A DNA stretch of 64,000 bases from Candidatus Hydrogenedentota bacterium (lineage in GTDB: Bacteria > Hydrogenedentota > Hydrogenedentia > Hydrogenedentales > JAEUWI01). This document shows positions 28,218 to 36,967 of the stretch, piece after piece. The stretch's first letter is position 1. Each line of letters opens with the position of its first letter. The translations under genes were made by a program, and so were the position numbers. Location: assembly GCA_016791475.1 (NCBI GenBank), contig JAEUWI010000005.1:62001-126000 (forward strand). Direction: 5' to 3'. The notes beneath the pieces were generated by a model. That model ran no database searches and was not told where the DNA came from. It saw nothing but the letters and a program-made list of their open reading frames with translations.

Positions 28218-29336
28218 ATGGCCGAACACGATTTGAAGCAGATGTACCGCACGCGAACGGAGGGAGAATTCCCCGACACCTTTGCCCTGCTGGGCCGCAG
28301 CTATGAGAAGGTGGAAAACCTTCGCTACGGCACGAACCCCCACCAGCCCGCGGCCTTCTACCGCCCCGCCGACGGTGCGGGCGTTGTCCTCGGTCGCTAC
28401 GAGATCCTCAAGACCGGCAAGAGCGGCCTCTCCCAGACGAACCTGGAAGACATGCAGCACGCCATCGGCATCTTGAAGTACATGCAGCGCCCGGCCTGCG
28501 CCGTGATGAAGCATTGCAACCCCAGCGGCGTGGCCATCGAAGTGAACGGCCAGAGCCTCGCGCAGGTCTATGAGCGGGCCCGCGACGCCGACGCCCAGGC
28601 GGCCTTCGGCAGCGTGGTGGTCTTCAACGTCGAAGTGGACGAAGCCACCGCCGCCGCCATCATGGAAACGATTGTAGAAGGCGTCGCAGCGCCCTCTTTC
28701 TCCGAAGCCGCCCTCGCCGCCTTCAACGACGCGGATCGCTTCAAGCGGAACAAGGAAATCCGCATCATCAAGGTGCCCGAGTTCTCCGCCCTGCCGAAGT
28801 ATATCGACGACGTGGCGCGCGGCTACGAAATGAAGGTGTTTGACGACGGCAGCATTGTCCTCGCCCAACCCTACCTCTCCCGCGTGAAGAGCGCGGCGGA
28901 CCTGGTACCGGCTTACAACGATCACCCCAAGCAGGGCCGCGCGGATATTGCCCGCAAGCCCACCGAGCGCGAGCTGGACGACCTCCTCTTCGCGTGGTAC
29001 GTGAACATCCACGTACGCAGCAACGGCGTGGTGATTGCCAGGAACGGTCAGACCCTGGCCGTTGGCACCGGTGAACAGGATCGCGTCGGCGCGGTGCAGC
29101 AGGCCATCATCAAGGCGGGCCAGAAGTACAAGGGCGAAGAGACGCTCGACGGCGCGGTCATGTCTTCCGACGGCTTCTTCCCCTTCCGCGACGCCGTGGA
29201 CGCGGTGACCGCGGCGGGCATCACGGCCATCGTGCAGCCCGGCGGCAGCGTGAACGACTACGACGCGATCACAGCCTGCAACGAAGCGGGCGCGACGATG
29301 GTCTTCAGCCTGGAGCGCTGCTTCTCGCACCATTGA
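28218..29336 (+). CDS. purH: Stand-alone AICAR transformylase domain (PurH C-terminal half)
   Basis: The 372-residue product catalyses formyl transfer from 10-formyl-tetrahydrofolate to AICAR in purine synthesis. The AICARFT domain is complete: LRYGTNPHQPAAFY, catalytic KHCNPSG, AFGSVVVFN, GTGEQDRVGAVQQA, AVMSSDGFFPFRD and IVQPGGSVND. The usual N-terminal IMP cyclohydrolase (MGS-like) domain of about 150-200 residues is absent: the ATG with AAAGGAG upstream is the natural start and the upstream region is the riboswitch. IMP cyclohydrolase must therefore be supplied elsewhere, or this is a second copy. Regulation by the ZTP riboswitch fits its role. Naming as purH covers only this half. Confidence 0.9.
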   Translation: MAEHDLKQMYRTRTEGEFPDTFALLGRSYEKVENLRYGTNPHQPAAFYRPADGAGVVLGRYEILKTGKSGLSQTNLEDMQHAIGILKYMQRPACAVMKHCNPSGVAIEVNGQSLAQVYERARDADAQAAFGSVVVFNVEVDEATAAAIMETIVEGVAAPSFSEAALAAFNDADRFKRNKEIRIIKVPEFSALPKYIDDVARGYEMKVFDDGSIVLAQPYLSRVKSAADLVPAYNDHPKQGRADIARKPTERELDDLLFAWYVNIHVRSNGVVIARNGQTLAVGTGEQDRVGAVQQAIIKAGQKYKGEETLDGAVMSSDGFFPFRDAVDAVTAAGITAIVQPGGSVNDYDAITACNEAGATMVFSLERCFSHH

Positions 29337-29428
29337 CCGCGACGGAACGGTCCAACAGGCAATCGTGCCTTTGATAACAGAAACAGCCTCGGCGAGCGGA
29401 TTGCTCCCGGGTTTCCGTAGTGATTCTG

Positions 29429-29760
29429 GGACTGTCCCGCGTTTTGCAAGCGCGGGGCGGTCCCGAATGGCACTAACTTCACGGGATTGACCTTGAACAA
29501 TCGAGGCCAACGGCGGGTGCCACCCATACACGGAGGAGCTTGCGACGGAGTTTATGGGTGCGGCGCCTGCAAGCGAGTCAAGTTCGTCGCGAGGCAACGA
29601 AAAAGCAGCCGCCAAGCTGGTATTCATGAGTGGCCAGGCAAAGCCTATGTCCCATCACCCACAAGCTGATGGCCGCCTGAGGCGGCCCGCGTGTGGGTGG
29701 CACCCTTGGAATCCTTTTTCTGCTCGGAAACCCTTAAGTTAGTGCCATTCGGGACGGTCC
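29429..29760. repeat. Nested inverted-repeat element (MITE/REPIN-like)
   Basis: Perfect 19-base inverted ends (29461-29479 and 29736-29754, TCCCGAATGGCACTAACTT) enclose a second inverted pair (29515-29532 and 29692-29708, GGGTGCCACCCA core). Each inner end forms its own hairpin, including GGCCGCC TGA GGCGGCC near 29673. A separate hairpin with GGGAC/GTCCC ends and an inner CCCGCG/CGCGGG stem lies at 29429-29465. No protein is encoded. It ends immediately before the stop of the zinc-ribbon gene. Confidence 0.75.
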
Positions 29761-29764
29761 CGGC

Positions 29765-30184
29765 CTACTTCCCGAAGTGGCGCTTGAAGTAGGACGCGTC
29801 ATCCAGGCACTTCAGATCGACCCGGGTGAACTTTTCCGCTTCTTTGTCGGAAATGGGATCCAGGCCCCGGGCGCCGCGCTGGGTCTCCATGCGCTCCATG
29901 GGCTCATCCATCTCCTCGTCGCCGCTGTCGAAATCCGAGCCGCCTTCATGAAAGGGAAGGATGCCCGCTTCGAGAAATTCGGTGATCACCTGAGCGAGGT
30001 GCTGGGTGCGCTCTTCCCGGCTGCCCTCTTCGAGAATGCGCCGGTTGATGGGGATGATCTTGTCGCGAAAGAGGACGGCGAGTTCGTGGCAGTTGGGGCA
30101 GGGCATGACGGCCACCACATCTTTGGGAACGCGCGAAGTGATGATGCGGTGGGCTTTGCAATGAGGGCAGACGACCGTATCCAT
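29765..30184 (-). CDS. Unknown zinc-ribbon protein
   Basis: The 139-residue product starts MDTVVCPHCKAH and has a second pair CPNC about 25 residues later, so the N-terminus is a four-cysteine zinc ribbon. The remainder is a helical stretch (KIIPINRRILEEGSREERTQHLAQVITEFLEAGILP) and an acidic, low-complexity region ending in a conserved-looking DLKCLDDASYFKRHFGK. I do not recognise a function; nucleic-acid or protein binding is possible. A GTG four codons upstream is an alternative start and neither has a strong ribosome site. Its 3' end abuts the inverted-repeat element. The following 30185-30392 stretch shows no gene. Confidence 0.72.
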   Translation of the reverse strand: MDTVVCPHCKAHRIITSRVPKDVVAVMPCPNCHELAVLFRDKIIPINRRILEEGSREERTQHLAQVITEFLEAGILPFHEGGSDFDSGDEEMDEPMERMETQRGARGLDPISDKEAEKFTRVDLKCLDDASYFKRHFGK

Positions 30185-30392
30185 GAGCCAGCACACTTTC
30201 TATTCGTCTTGCGCCCGTCGGGCTCATCCCAACGCGCACTCCAGCGCGGGCAGGTCGGCCACGGGAACGCTGCATTCCGTAAGGACCCCTGGGGCGCGGA
30301 TCATGCATGAAGACTAGCTGGATTTTAGAGAATTTACGGTGCGGCTGTCAAACCGGAATAAGCGGCGGCCGCGAATTCTGCGAAAAAGCGGG

Positions 30393-32411
30393 TCACAATC
30401 CCCCGGTCATGGCGGCCCGGGCCGCCGCCGGATCCGTGGGGATGTTCACCACGCAGCGGAAGCCCAGGGTCAGCGCTTTCTGCGCGTAGGCGCTCGTGCC
30501 CCGCATGGTCCAGGGCCGGGGCGGCTCGTTGGCGTTGCCGCCGCGAATGACCATCATGGTCTGGAAGGTGGGTGACTCACCCTCCCCCAGGGGGGACTGT
30601 GCGCTGCGGGTCCACTCGGACACGTTGCCGACCATGTCGTAGCAACCGAAGCCCGAAAGATCGCTCTTGAACTCGCCCACGGGCGCCGTCCAGAAGGGCG
30701 TCGCCGGATCAAAACGGACGTTGGCATCTTCGGGTTCCGGGTCGCCCTCCCAGGGATAACTGCTGCCGACGGGCGAATCGCCATAGGCCGCCCGTGCCCA
30801 CTGGGCCTCGGTGGGGAGGTCGCTGCGATTCCAGGCCGCATAGGCCAGGGCGTCGACGCAGGTGACATTGCTGATGGGATGACGGGCAAGCTCGCTCTCC
30901 CGATCTTTGAACTCCGGCGGAAGGGACCAGTAGAGGGACTCGTCCACCACAAAGCGCTTGTATTGCTCCACCGTCACCTCGTGGGCATCGATGAGGAAGC
31001 CCCCCACGTCGACGGGGCCGCCGTCGAGCGTTATCGGGCCCGGCGGAACGAAAACCATTTCATCGCGGATGAGCAGCGGCGCAAGATAACACTGGGTAGC
31101 TTGGCCGGCGAGTTGCAGGGCGGCCGTCGAGTCGGTGGCGGCGCGCGCCGCGCTCCAGAATTCGTCGCCCAGTTCGGCGGCCCGGTTCAAGCCGGGGCGG
31201 GCGGTGCTTCGGGCCAGGGGCTGGAGTTGCTCCATGAGGGCACTATAGTCGTCCATGGTCGGAGCGCCGAGGGAAACACTCCCCGCGACCTCCACGGTGG
31301 GCGCGGGCTCGGCCAGGATCTTTTTGCGGCGTTCATCGGCCCGGGCGATACCCCAGAGGGCGAAGAGCACGGCGCCCGCCACGAGAAGTCCACCGGCGAT
31401 CTTCCGGAGCGAGTAACTGCCGGCGGCGCGGTGGATGACGCTGGTCTTGCCGCCGGAGATGCCGGACTTGTTGATGTACTGCCGGAGGGGCTGGAAGGCC
31501 TGGCGCAGTTCGCTCGCACTCTGATAGCGATCCCGGGGGTCGGGTTCCACGCACTTGGCCACGATCTTGTCCAAGGCGGGGGGCACATCCTTCGTCACCT
31601 GTGAAGCGGGCTTGGGCACGCCGGTGGGCACCGTGCCGGTCAGAATTTCATAGAGCATCACGCCCACACTGTAGATATCCGCCCGGGCGTCGACATCGCG
31701 GCTGTTCCGGATCTGCTCCGGGGACATGTAGAAGGGGGTACCCATGACGATGGAGGCATTGGTCAGACGGGTGTTCGCCATGAGCTTGGAAATACCGAAG
31801 TCCATCAGCCGCACGCAGCCATCCTGGCCGATCATCACGTTCTCGGGCTTGATGTCCCGGTGGACCGTGAACTGGTGGGCATACTCCAGCGCGGAGCAAA
31901 GCTCGTCGAACACTTTCAAGGTCTGGGCGATGGGCAGGCGCTGCCCGGGTCCCAGGTTGTCCAGAATCTCGCGAAGGGACATGCCCTGGAGGTATTCCAT
32001 GGAGATATAGAGGATTTTGCCGTCCTCGCCGATGTCGTGAACGCGCACAATGTTGGGGTGGGCCAGGCGTCGGGCGATTTTCGCTTCGTTATAGAAGCGC
32101 TCCAGTACCAGCTTGTCCTGGAGAAACTGGGGCAGCAGGGTCTTGAGGGCCACGTCTTCGCCCAGGGTGTTGTCGTGCACCTTGTAGATACAGCCCATGC
32201 CGCCCTGGCCGATGAGATTGAGCACGGTGTAGCGCCCGGCCACGACCTGGCCGCGGCGGAACTGAAGCTGACTCTTGCCCGGCTGCTGCGCTTCCTGGAT
32301 GGCGGAGCGCGCCTCGATCCGGATCTTCGGGAGGCTGGCGCCGCACTGCTGGCAGCTTTCCTGCTGATCGGGATTCACATGGAAGCAATGGGGGCACTTG
32401 ACTCTGGCCAT
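30393..32411 (-). CDS. Ser/Thr protein kinase with zinc ribbon and SUMF1-like sensor domain
   Basis: The 672-residue membrane protein starts with a zinc ribbon (C6, C9, C20, C23). A complete Hanks-type kinase follows: GQGGMG loop, K90, HRDIKPEN at 184-191, DFG at 204-206 and an activation segment with GTPFYMSPEQ. A transmembrane helix (about 338-355) places the rest outside: a helical stretch and a C-terminal SUMF1/formylglycine-enzyme-like domain (about 455-665; DAHEVTVEQYKRFV, LPTEAQWARAAYG, YDMVGNVSEWT, RGGNANEPP, LGFRCV). In such fusions the SUMF1 fold is thought to sense a ligand rather than act as an oxidase. A sulfatase gene starts divergently 235 bp away, but this protein should not be assumed to mature it. 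Confidence 0.92.
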   Translation of the reverse strand: MARVKCPHCFHVNPDQQESCQQCGASLPKIRIEARSAIQEAQQPGKSQLQFRRGQVVAGRYTVLNLIGQGGMGCIYKVHDNTLGEDVALKTLLPQFLQDKLVLERFYNEAKIARRLAHPNIVRVHDIGEDGKILYISMEYLQGMSLREILDNLGPGQRLPIAQTLKVFDELCSALEYAHQFTVHRDIKPENVMIGQDGCVRLMDFGISKLMANTRLTNASIVMGTPFYMSPEQIRNSRDVDARADIYSVGVMLYEILTGTVPTGVPKPASQVTKDVPPALDKIVAKCVEPDPRDRYQSASELRQAFQPLRQYINKSGISGGKTSVIHRAAGSYSLRKIAGGLLVAGAVLFALWGIARADERRKKILAEPAPTVEVAGSVSLGAPTMDDYSALMEQLQPLARSTARPGLNRAAELGDEFWSAARAATDSTAALQLAGQATQCYLAPLLIRDEMVFVPPGPITLDGGPVDVGGFLIDAHEVTVEQYKRFVVDESLYWSLPPEFKDRESELARHPISNVTCVDALAYAAWNRSDLPTEAQWARAAYGDSPVGSSYPWEGDPEPEDANVRFDPATPFWTAPVGEFKSDLSGFGCYDMVGNVSEWTRSAQSPLGEGESPTFQTMMVIRGGNANEPPRPWTMRGTSAYAQKALTLGFRCVVNIPTDPAAARAAMTGGL

Positions 32412-32536
32412 GGGGCGGGGAAATTCTCCTGATTGGCATAGGGGCGGAAATATCGTTGCTGTGGACCACCGCCGTTATCCTACCGTCTGCCACGGGCAAC
32501 TGCAAGCCGGGCGGCGGCGGGTTGCACCTGTATCTC

Positions 32537-32562
32537 TGCCGGCAGGGATGCCGGCGCTCCCA
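32537..32562 (-). repeat. Single REP-like hairpin (GGGAGC type)
   Basis: On the minus strand GGGAGC is followed by a hairpin with GCCGGC arms around ATCCCT. It matches in layout the paired units at 34922-35000 (GGGAGC plus a GC-rich hairpin with a TTCC or TCC loop). It lies between the divergent kinase and sulfatase genes. Confidence 0.6.
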
Positions 32563-32646
32563 GTATGCCTGGATTTGTTGGAACACATGGTTGACACGGT
32601 ATGATTGTGGTCATGTTGAAGGACCAACGACGAAAGGCCGGACTCG

Positions 32647-34059
32647 ATGCGAATCCCATACTCCCTGCTCCTCCTTCTCGCCCTGGCACCGCTTTGTGCC
32701 TGGGCCGACACCCGGCCCAATATCCTTTTTATCCTCACCGACGACCAGGGCGCGTGGGCCATGGGCAACGAGAACAATCCCGACGCCGACACGCCGGGCA
32801 TGGACCGCCTGGCTGCGGAGGGTGCGAAGTTCTCCAATTTCTATGTGACGACGCCGGTCTGCTCGCCGTCCCGCGCGGGCCTGCTGACGAGCCGCTACGG
32901 ATCGGAGGTGGGCATTACCGACTGGATTTCACCGGCGAAGCGCCCGGACACGCGGGACGAGTCCCGACTGGGTCTGGAGCCGACGCTGCCCACCTGGGTG
33001 CGCGACCTGCGCGACGCCGGTTACAACACCGGACTCGTGGGCAAGTGGCACCAGGGCACACAGGACAGGTTTCTTCCGGTCCATTTCGGGTATGACTTCT
33101 TCTATGGCTTCCGCGAAGGCGGCGCCAAGGTTATCGATCCGATTCTGGAGCACGATGGCGTCGTGGCGGAGGAGAAAGGGCTGACCTCGGACCTCGTAAC
33201 GGCCAGGGCGCTGAGCTTCATGCAACGGGCGGCGGACCGGGACGCACCCTTCATGCTCTCCCTCCATTTTCGCGAGCCCCACGCGCCCTGGACCCCCGTG
33301 GCGGAAGCGGATGCGGACCACGTGAAAGGTCGGGTGCTGACCCTGCCCAACCCCGACGTACCCAACCTGGACCGGGAGAAGATGGAGCAGTCCATGCGCG
33401 ACTACCTGGCCAGTGTGGCGGGGGTGGATCGCAATCTCCGGCGCATCCTCCATCTGCTGGACGAGTACGGGCTGGCGAAGAACACCATTGTGATTTTCAC
33501 GAGCGACCACGGCTACAACGTGGGTCACCATGGCGTGCTCCACAAGGGCAACGCCACCTGGCTCACGAAGGGCGGCGAACCCAGTGGGCGCCGGCCCAAC
33601 ATGTGGGACACCTCGCTGCGCGTTCCGGTTCTCGTGCGCTGGCCGGGCGTGGTCGCGCCCGGCTCGGTGGTGACGGAATGTGTTACCAACCTGGACTGGT
33701 ACCCCACGCTCCTCGCCATGGCGGGCCAATCGCCGAAGGAGGGCGACCTGATTCACGGGCGCAATTTCCTGCCCCTGCTGAAGGGCGAGTCCATCCCCTG
33801 GAGCAACGAATTCTACGGCGAATACGCCATGCACCACGGCGCAGACGCGGACATGCGCATGTATCGCACGCCGGAATGGAAGCTCATGCGCGACTTTAGA
33901 CGCCCCGGCATGGACGAACTTTACGACCTGAAAAACGACCCCGGCGAGACGAAGAACCTCATTGATGACCCGACTTATGAGACGATTCGTTGTGAACTGA
34001 GCGAAAAGCTGAATGCGCGGCATGCCGCGATTGCCGCGACCGCATTGAACGGGAATTGA
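32647..34059 (+). CDS. Secreted type I sulfatase
   Basis: The 470-residue product has a signal peptide (MRIPYSLLLLLALAPLCAWA) and the arylsulfatase fold. Key sites are TDDQ metal ligands at about 31-34, the formylglycine motif C72-S-P-S-R inside TPVCSPSRAGLLTSRYG, GKWHQG, and TSDHGYNVGHHG with the second metal Asp and His. The cysteine must be converted to formylglycine by a maturase that is not in this window. Such enzymes desulfate polysaccharides in the periplasm or outside. GAAAGG precedes the ATG. The next gene starts four bases after the stop, so the two are probably co-transcribed. Confidence 0.92.
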   Translation: MRIPYSLLLLLALAPLCAWADTRPNILFILTDDQGAWAMGNENNPDADTPGMDRLAAEGAKFSNFYVTTPVCSPSRAGLLTSRYGSEVGITDWISPAKRPDTRDESRLGLEPTLPTWVRDLRDAGYNTGLVGKWHQGTQDRFLPVHFGYDFFYGFREGGAKVIDPILEHDGVVAEEKGLTSDLVTARALSFMQRAADRDAPFMLSLHFREPHAPWTPVAEADADHVKGRVLTLPNPDVPNLDREKMEQSMRDYLASVAGVDRNLRRILHLLDEYGLAKNTIVIFTSDHGYNVGHHGVLHKGNATWLTKGGEPSGRRPNMWDTSLRVPVLVRWPGVVAPGSVVTECVTNLDWYPTLLAMAGQSPKEGDLIHGRNFLPLLKGESIPWSNEFYGEYAMHHGADADMRMYRTPEWKLMRDFRRPGMDELYDLKNDPGETKNLIDDPTYETIRCELSEKLNARHAAIAATALNGN

Positions 34060-34063
34060 GCGC

Positions 34064-34888
34064 GTGGCCGTGCAACTGTTGAGCAATTCCGAAGTCCCTC
34101 ATGGGGAGGTCCACCATACCTTCAGGAATGTCTCGTGGAAGAGCCTGGCGATGGTGGTCATTGTGACGGCCGCGATTACGGGCTACACCGCCATTCCCAA
34201 GGGCGAACCCACGAGCCCCATCTACATCGCCATTCCCGGGCTGGTGACGGTCTTCTTCGGCGTGCTCCTGAGCCTCCGCTTCTTTCAGTGCCGCAGTCCA
34301 CGCAACTGGCTGGTAAAGCTGACCGAAGCGGGCGTCTATGTGAACCTCCAGTCCGAAATCACCACGCCGGCCGCGGCGGGCGTGGCGGAGGTGCTCTTCA
34401 TCCCGCGCGACACTGTGGAGAGCATCACCCGCGTTCGCGAGCTGCGCGTCCTGCCCCACCGGGGCGGTCAGTACAAGACCCACTACGCCTATTTCGACAT
34501 TGCCGTGACCGAGCCGCTGCCCGAGGCCCTGCTCCTCGCCCTCGCCCGGATCCGGCGCAACCCGGTGCTCCGGGGCGGCACGGGCATCCGCCGCGACTTC
34601 CACAGCCCGGTCCGGATGGAAAATGGCCAGACCCTGCGCCTGGTCTGGGACTGGATAACACCGCGGGAAGACGACGCCGCGAAGATCTTCGCGGCGGAAT
34701 ACACACTGGGACCGAGGCGGAAGTTCAACGGACCGACCTGGTCCGCGCTGAGCCCGGAAGAGAAGGACCGCTACATCGACACCCTCTGGGAATGGGGTCA
34801 CGTGGAGGACGCCGTCCACCTGAGCACCCTCGTCCGCAGTACGAGTGCGAGGACGGCGGCCCGATACCTGGCGGACCGGCTGGGGTAG
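34064..34888 (+). CDS. Unknown membrane protein
   Basis: I do not recognise this 274-residue protein. Two transmembrane helices are visible (about 27-43, MVVIVTAAITGYTAIP, and 52-72, YIAIPGLVTVFFGVLLSLRFF), followed by a soluble domain with beta strands and motifs such as NWLVKLTEAGVYVNLQ, FIPRDTVESITRVRELRVLPHRG and a C-terminal helix pair. The layout resembles bacterial PH-like membrane proteins, but I cannot confirm it. GTG is used at the start, four bases after the sulfatase stop; a second GTG two codons later is possible. Co-transcription with the sulfatase is likely. Confidence 0.7.
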   Translation: MAVQLLSNSEVPHGEVHHTFRNVSWKSLAMVVIVTAAITGYTAIPKGEPTSPIYIAIPGLVTVFFGVLLSLRFFQCRSPRNWLVKLTEAGVYVNLQSEITTPAAAGVAEVLFIPRDTVESITRVRELRVLPHRGGQYKTHYAYFDIAVTEPLPEALLLALARIRRNPVLRGGTGIRRDFHSPVRMENGQTLRLVWDWITPREDDAAKIFAAEYTLGPRRKFNGPTWSALSPEEKDRYIDTLWEWGHVEDAVHLSTLVRSTSARTAARYLADRLG

Positions 34889-34921
34889 GTTCGCGTGAGA
34901 CGTTGTGAAAATACGGTCCAG

Positions 34922-35000
34922 CGGGAGCACGGACTTTCCAGTCCGTGATTATCGTGCGACTCCGTCGCACGATACGCGGGTAGGAAAACCCGCGCTCCCG
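34922..35000. repeat. REPIN-like cloverleaf of two inverted GGGAGC REP units
   Basis: An outer 7-bp stem (CGGGAGC with GCTCCCG) encloses three perfect hairpins: ACGGACT/AGTCCGT, ATCGTGCGAC/GTCGCACGAT and GCGGGT/ACCCGC. The first and third hairpins with their GGGAGC tags are the same repeat unit in opposite orientation; the middle hairpin is the spacer. Another hairpin (35018-35048, GACAACTC/GAGTTGTC) follows. The rest of the 34889-35162 gap shows no gene. Confidence 0.75.
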
Positions 35001-35162
35001 ATCGGCGACAGCTTGAGGAGACAACTCCCAACCTCTGAGAGTTGTCCCGCGCGGCCACATCCTCGCCCTCTGGAACCGGCCCCTCACGGGATGGCATAGT
35101 ATGCATGCGGTGCCGTGCGCCGCGGGCATCGGTTTTTCCGGGGGACGAACAGCGAAGTTTTC

Positions 35163-36086
35163 ATGATCCGTTTTATTCTTAAACGCCTGCTTACCTTTAT
35201 CCCGGTGCTGCTGGCCATCATCACGTTGACCTTCTTTATGGTGCGCATCGCGCCGGGGGGGCCTTTTGACGATGAACGCCGGGTGCCGGAGGAGACCATG
35301 CGCCAGTTGGAGGCGGCTTACAACCTTGACGCACCCCTCTACCGCCAGTATCTCGATTACCTTGGCGGAGTGCTCCAGGGTGATCTGGGGCCCTCCTTCA
35401 AGAAGCCGAGCCGCACGGTGCGCGAGTGGATCCTGCTGCGCATTCCCGTTTCTCTGGAGCTGGGGGCCTACGGCCTGATCGTGGCCCTGTGCATCGGGCT
35501 GCCCGCCGGAATCATCGCGGCGACTCGACCCAATTCTCTCCGCGACTACGCGCCCATGTCCTTCGCGATGGCGGGCATCTGCCTGCCCAATTTCGTGCTC
35601 GGGCCATTGCTGGTACTCATCTTTGCCCTCTGGCTCGACTGGATGCCCGTGGCGGGCTGGGACCTGCCATCGGAAAAAATTTTACCATCCCTCACGCTCG
35701 GCGCGGTCTATGCCGCCTATGTGGCCCGGCTCACGCGCGGGGGCATGCTCGAAGTGATGGGGCAGGACTATATCCGCACCGCCCGCGCCAAGGGCTTGAG
35801 CGAAGTCGCCGTGGTGCTGAGGCACGGCCTGCGCGGCGGCATATTGCCCGTCGTGTCCTACCTGGGTCCGGCCACGGCGGGCCTCCTCACGGGCTCGTTC
35901 GTGGTGGAGAAGATCTTCCAGGTGCCCGGCCTCGGCCGCGAGTTCGTGGAGGCGGCCTTCAACCGGGACTACACGATGATCATGGGCACCGTGCTCGTTT
36001 ATGCCACCCTGGTGCTCTTCCTCAATCTTGCGGCGGATGTGATCCACGCTCTCCTCGATCCCCGCGTGCGGATGTCCGCCCGATGA
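35163..36086 (+). CDS. oppB: Oligopeptide/dipeptide ABC transporter permease, OppB/DppB type
   Basis: The 307-residue product begins MIRFILKRLLTFIPVLLAII, the typical OppB start, with FFMVRIAPGGPF following. About six transmembrane helices and the cytoplasmic EAA loop (YIRTARAKGLSEVAVVLRHGLRGGILPVVSYLG) are visible. It forms the pore with OppC for import of peptides or similar solutes. Its stop overlaps the oppC start in ATGA. The ribosome site is weak (GCGAAG). No substrate-binding oppA gene lies next to it, so the substrate is undetermined; nickel, peptide or sugar-peptide importers share this family. Confidence 0.92.
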   Translation: MIRFILKRLLTFIPVLLAIITLTFFMVRIAPGGPFDDERRVPEETMRQLEAAYNLDAPLYRQYLDYLGGVLQGDLGPSFKKPSRTVREWILLRIPVSLELGAYGLIVALCIGLPAGIIAATRPNSLRDYAPMSFAMAGICLPNFVLGPLLVLIFALWLDWMPVAGWDLPSEKILPSLTLGAVYAAYVARLTRGGMLEVMGQDYIRTARAKGLSEVAVVLRHGLRGGILPVVSYLGPATAGLLTGSFVVEKIFQVPGLGREFVEAAFNRDYTMIMGTVLVYATLVLFLNLAADVIHALLDPRVRMSAR

Positions 36087-36964
36087 GCAGCGCGGCAATC
36101 CTGGACAACGCCGAAGCGGGCGTCTCCCTCTGGCAGGATGCCTGGCACCGCCTGCGGAAGAACAAGCTCGCCGTCATCAGCGCGGGTGTCCTCGTTTTTG
36201 TCGTGCTCTGCGCACTTGTCGGACCCTGGCTCTCGCCCTACACCTACGACCAGCAGGACACGGCGCTCTACGCCTCGGCCCCCTCGGCGAGCCATTGGTT
36301 TGGCACGGATCCCCTGGGCCGCGATCTATTGACGCGCACGCTCTATGGCGGCCGCATCTCGCTCCTCGTGGGCCTCGTGGCCACGCTCGTCTCGATGGTC
36401 ATCGGCGTGACCTATGGCGCCATCGCGGGCTTCCTCAGCGGGCGCGTGGATCAGATCATGATGCGTCTGGTCGATGTGCTGTACGCCCTCCCCTTCACCA
36501 TTTTTGTCATCATCCTGATGGTGGTTTTCGGCCGCAACATTTTCCTGCTTTTCATCGCCATTGGCGCGGTGGAGTGGCTTACCATGGCCCGCATCGTTCG
36601 CGGGCAGGTTATTTCCCTGCGGGAGAAAGAGTTCATCGAGGCGGCGCGGGTGATGGGCTTCACCGAGGCCCGGATCATCTTCCAGCACATCATCCCAAAC
36701 ACCCTCGGGCCGATCATCATTTATGTCACCCTCACCGTGCCCCAGGTCATGCTGCTGGAGGCCTTCCTCAGCTTTCTCGGCCTCGGCGTGCAACCCCCCA
36801 TGAGCAGTTGGGGCCTCCTGATTCAGGAGGGCGTGGAGACGATGGAAGAGTTCCCCTGGATGCTCCTCTTCCCCAGCCTTGCGCTCTCGACCACCCTCTT
36901 CGCCCTGAATTTCCTGGGCGACGGTCTGCGGGACGCCCTCGACCCCAAAGCGTCGAAGGACTGA
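36083..36964 (+). CDS. oppC: Oligopeptide/dipeptide ABC transporter permease, OppC/DppC type
   Basis: The 293-residue product has the OppC N-terminal cytoplasmic tail and first helix (WHRLRKNKLAVISAGVLVFVVLCALVGPWLSPY), then the conserved ASHWFGTDPLGRDLLTRTLYGGRISL and the EAA loop EFIEAARVMGFTEARIIFQHIIPNTLGPII. About six helices are present. It pairs with OppB in the membrane. Start and coupling are set by the 4-base overlap with oppB, and oppD starts three bases after its stop. Confidence 0.94.
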   Translation: MSSAAILDNAEAGVSLWQDAWHRLRKNKLAVISAGVLVFVVLCALVGPWLSPYTYDQQDTALYASAPSASHWFGTDPLGRDLLTRTLYGGRISLLVGLVATLVSMVIGVTYGAIAGFLSGRVDQIMMRLVDVLYALPFTIFVIILMVVFGRNIFLLFIAIGAVEWLTMARIVRGQVISLREKEFIEAARVMGFTEARIIFQHIIPNTLGPIIIYVTLTVPQVMLLEAFLSFLGLGVQPPMSSWGLLIQEGVETMEEFPWMLLFPSLALSTTLFALNFLGDGLRDALDPKASKD

Positions 36965-36967
36965 CCC

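Noticed and set aside
30393-34059. The SUMF1 domain of the kinase as the maturase of the neighbouring sulfatase
   Set aside because: The domain is fused behind a kinase and membrane helix, the arrangement of sensor-type SUMF1 domains, and I could not see the paired catalytic cysteines of a formylglycine-generating enzyme.
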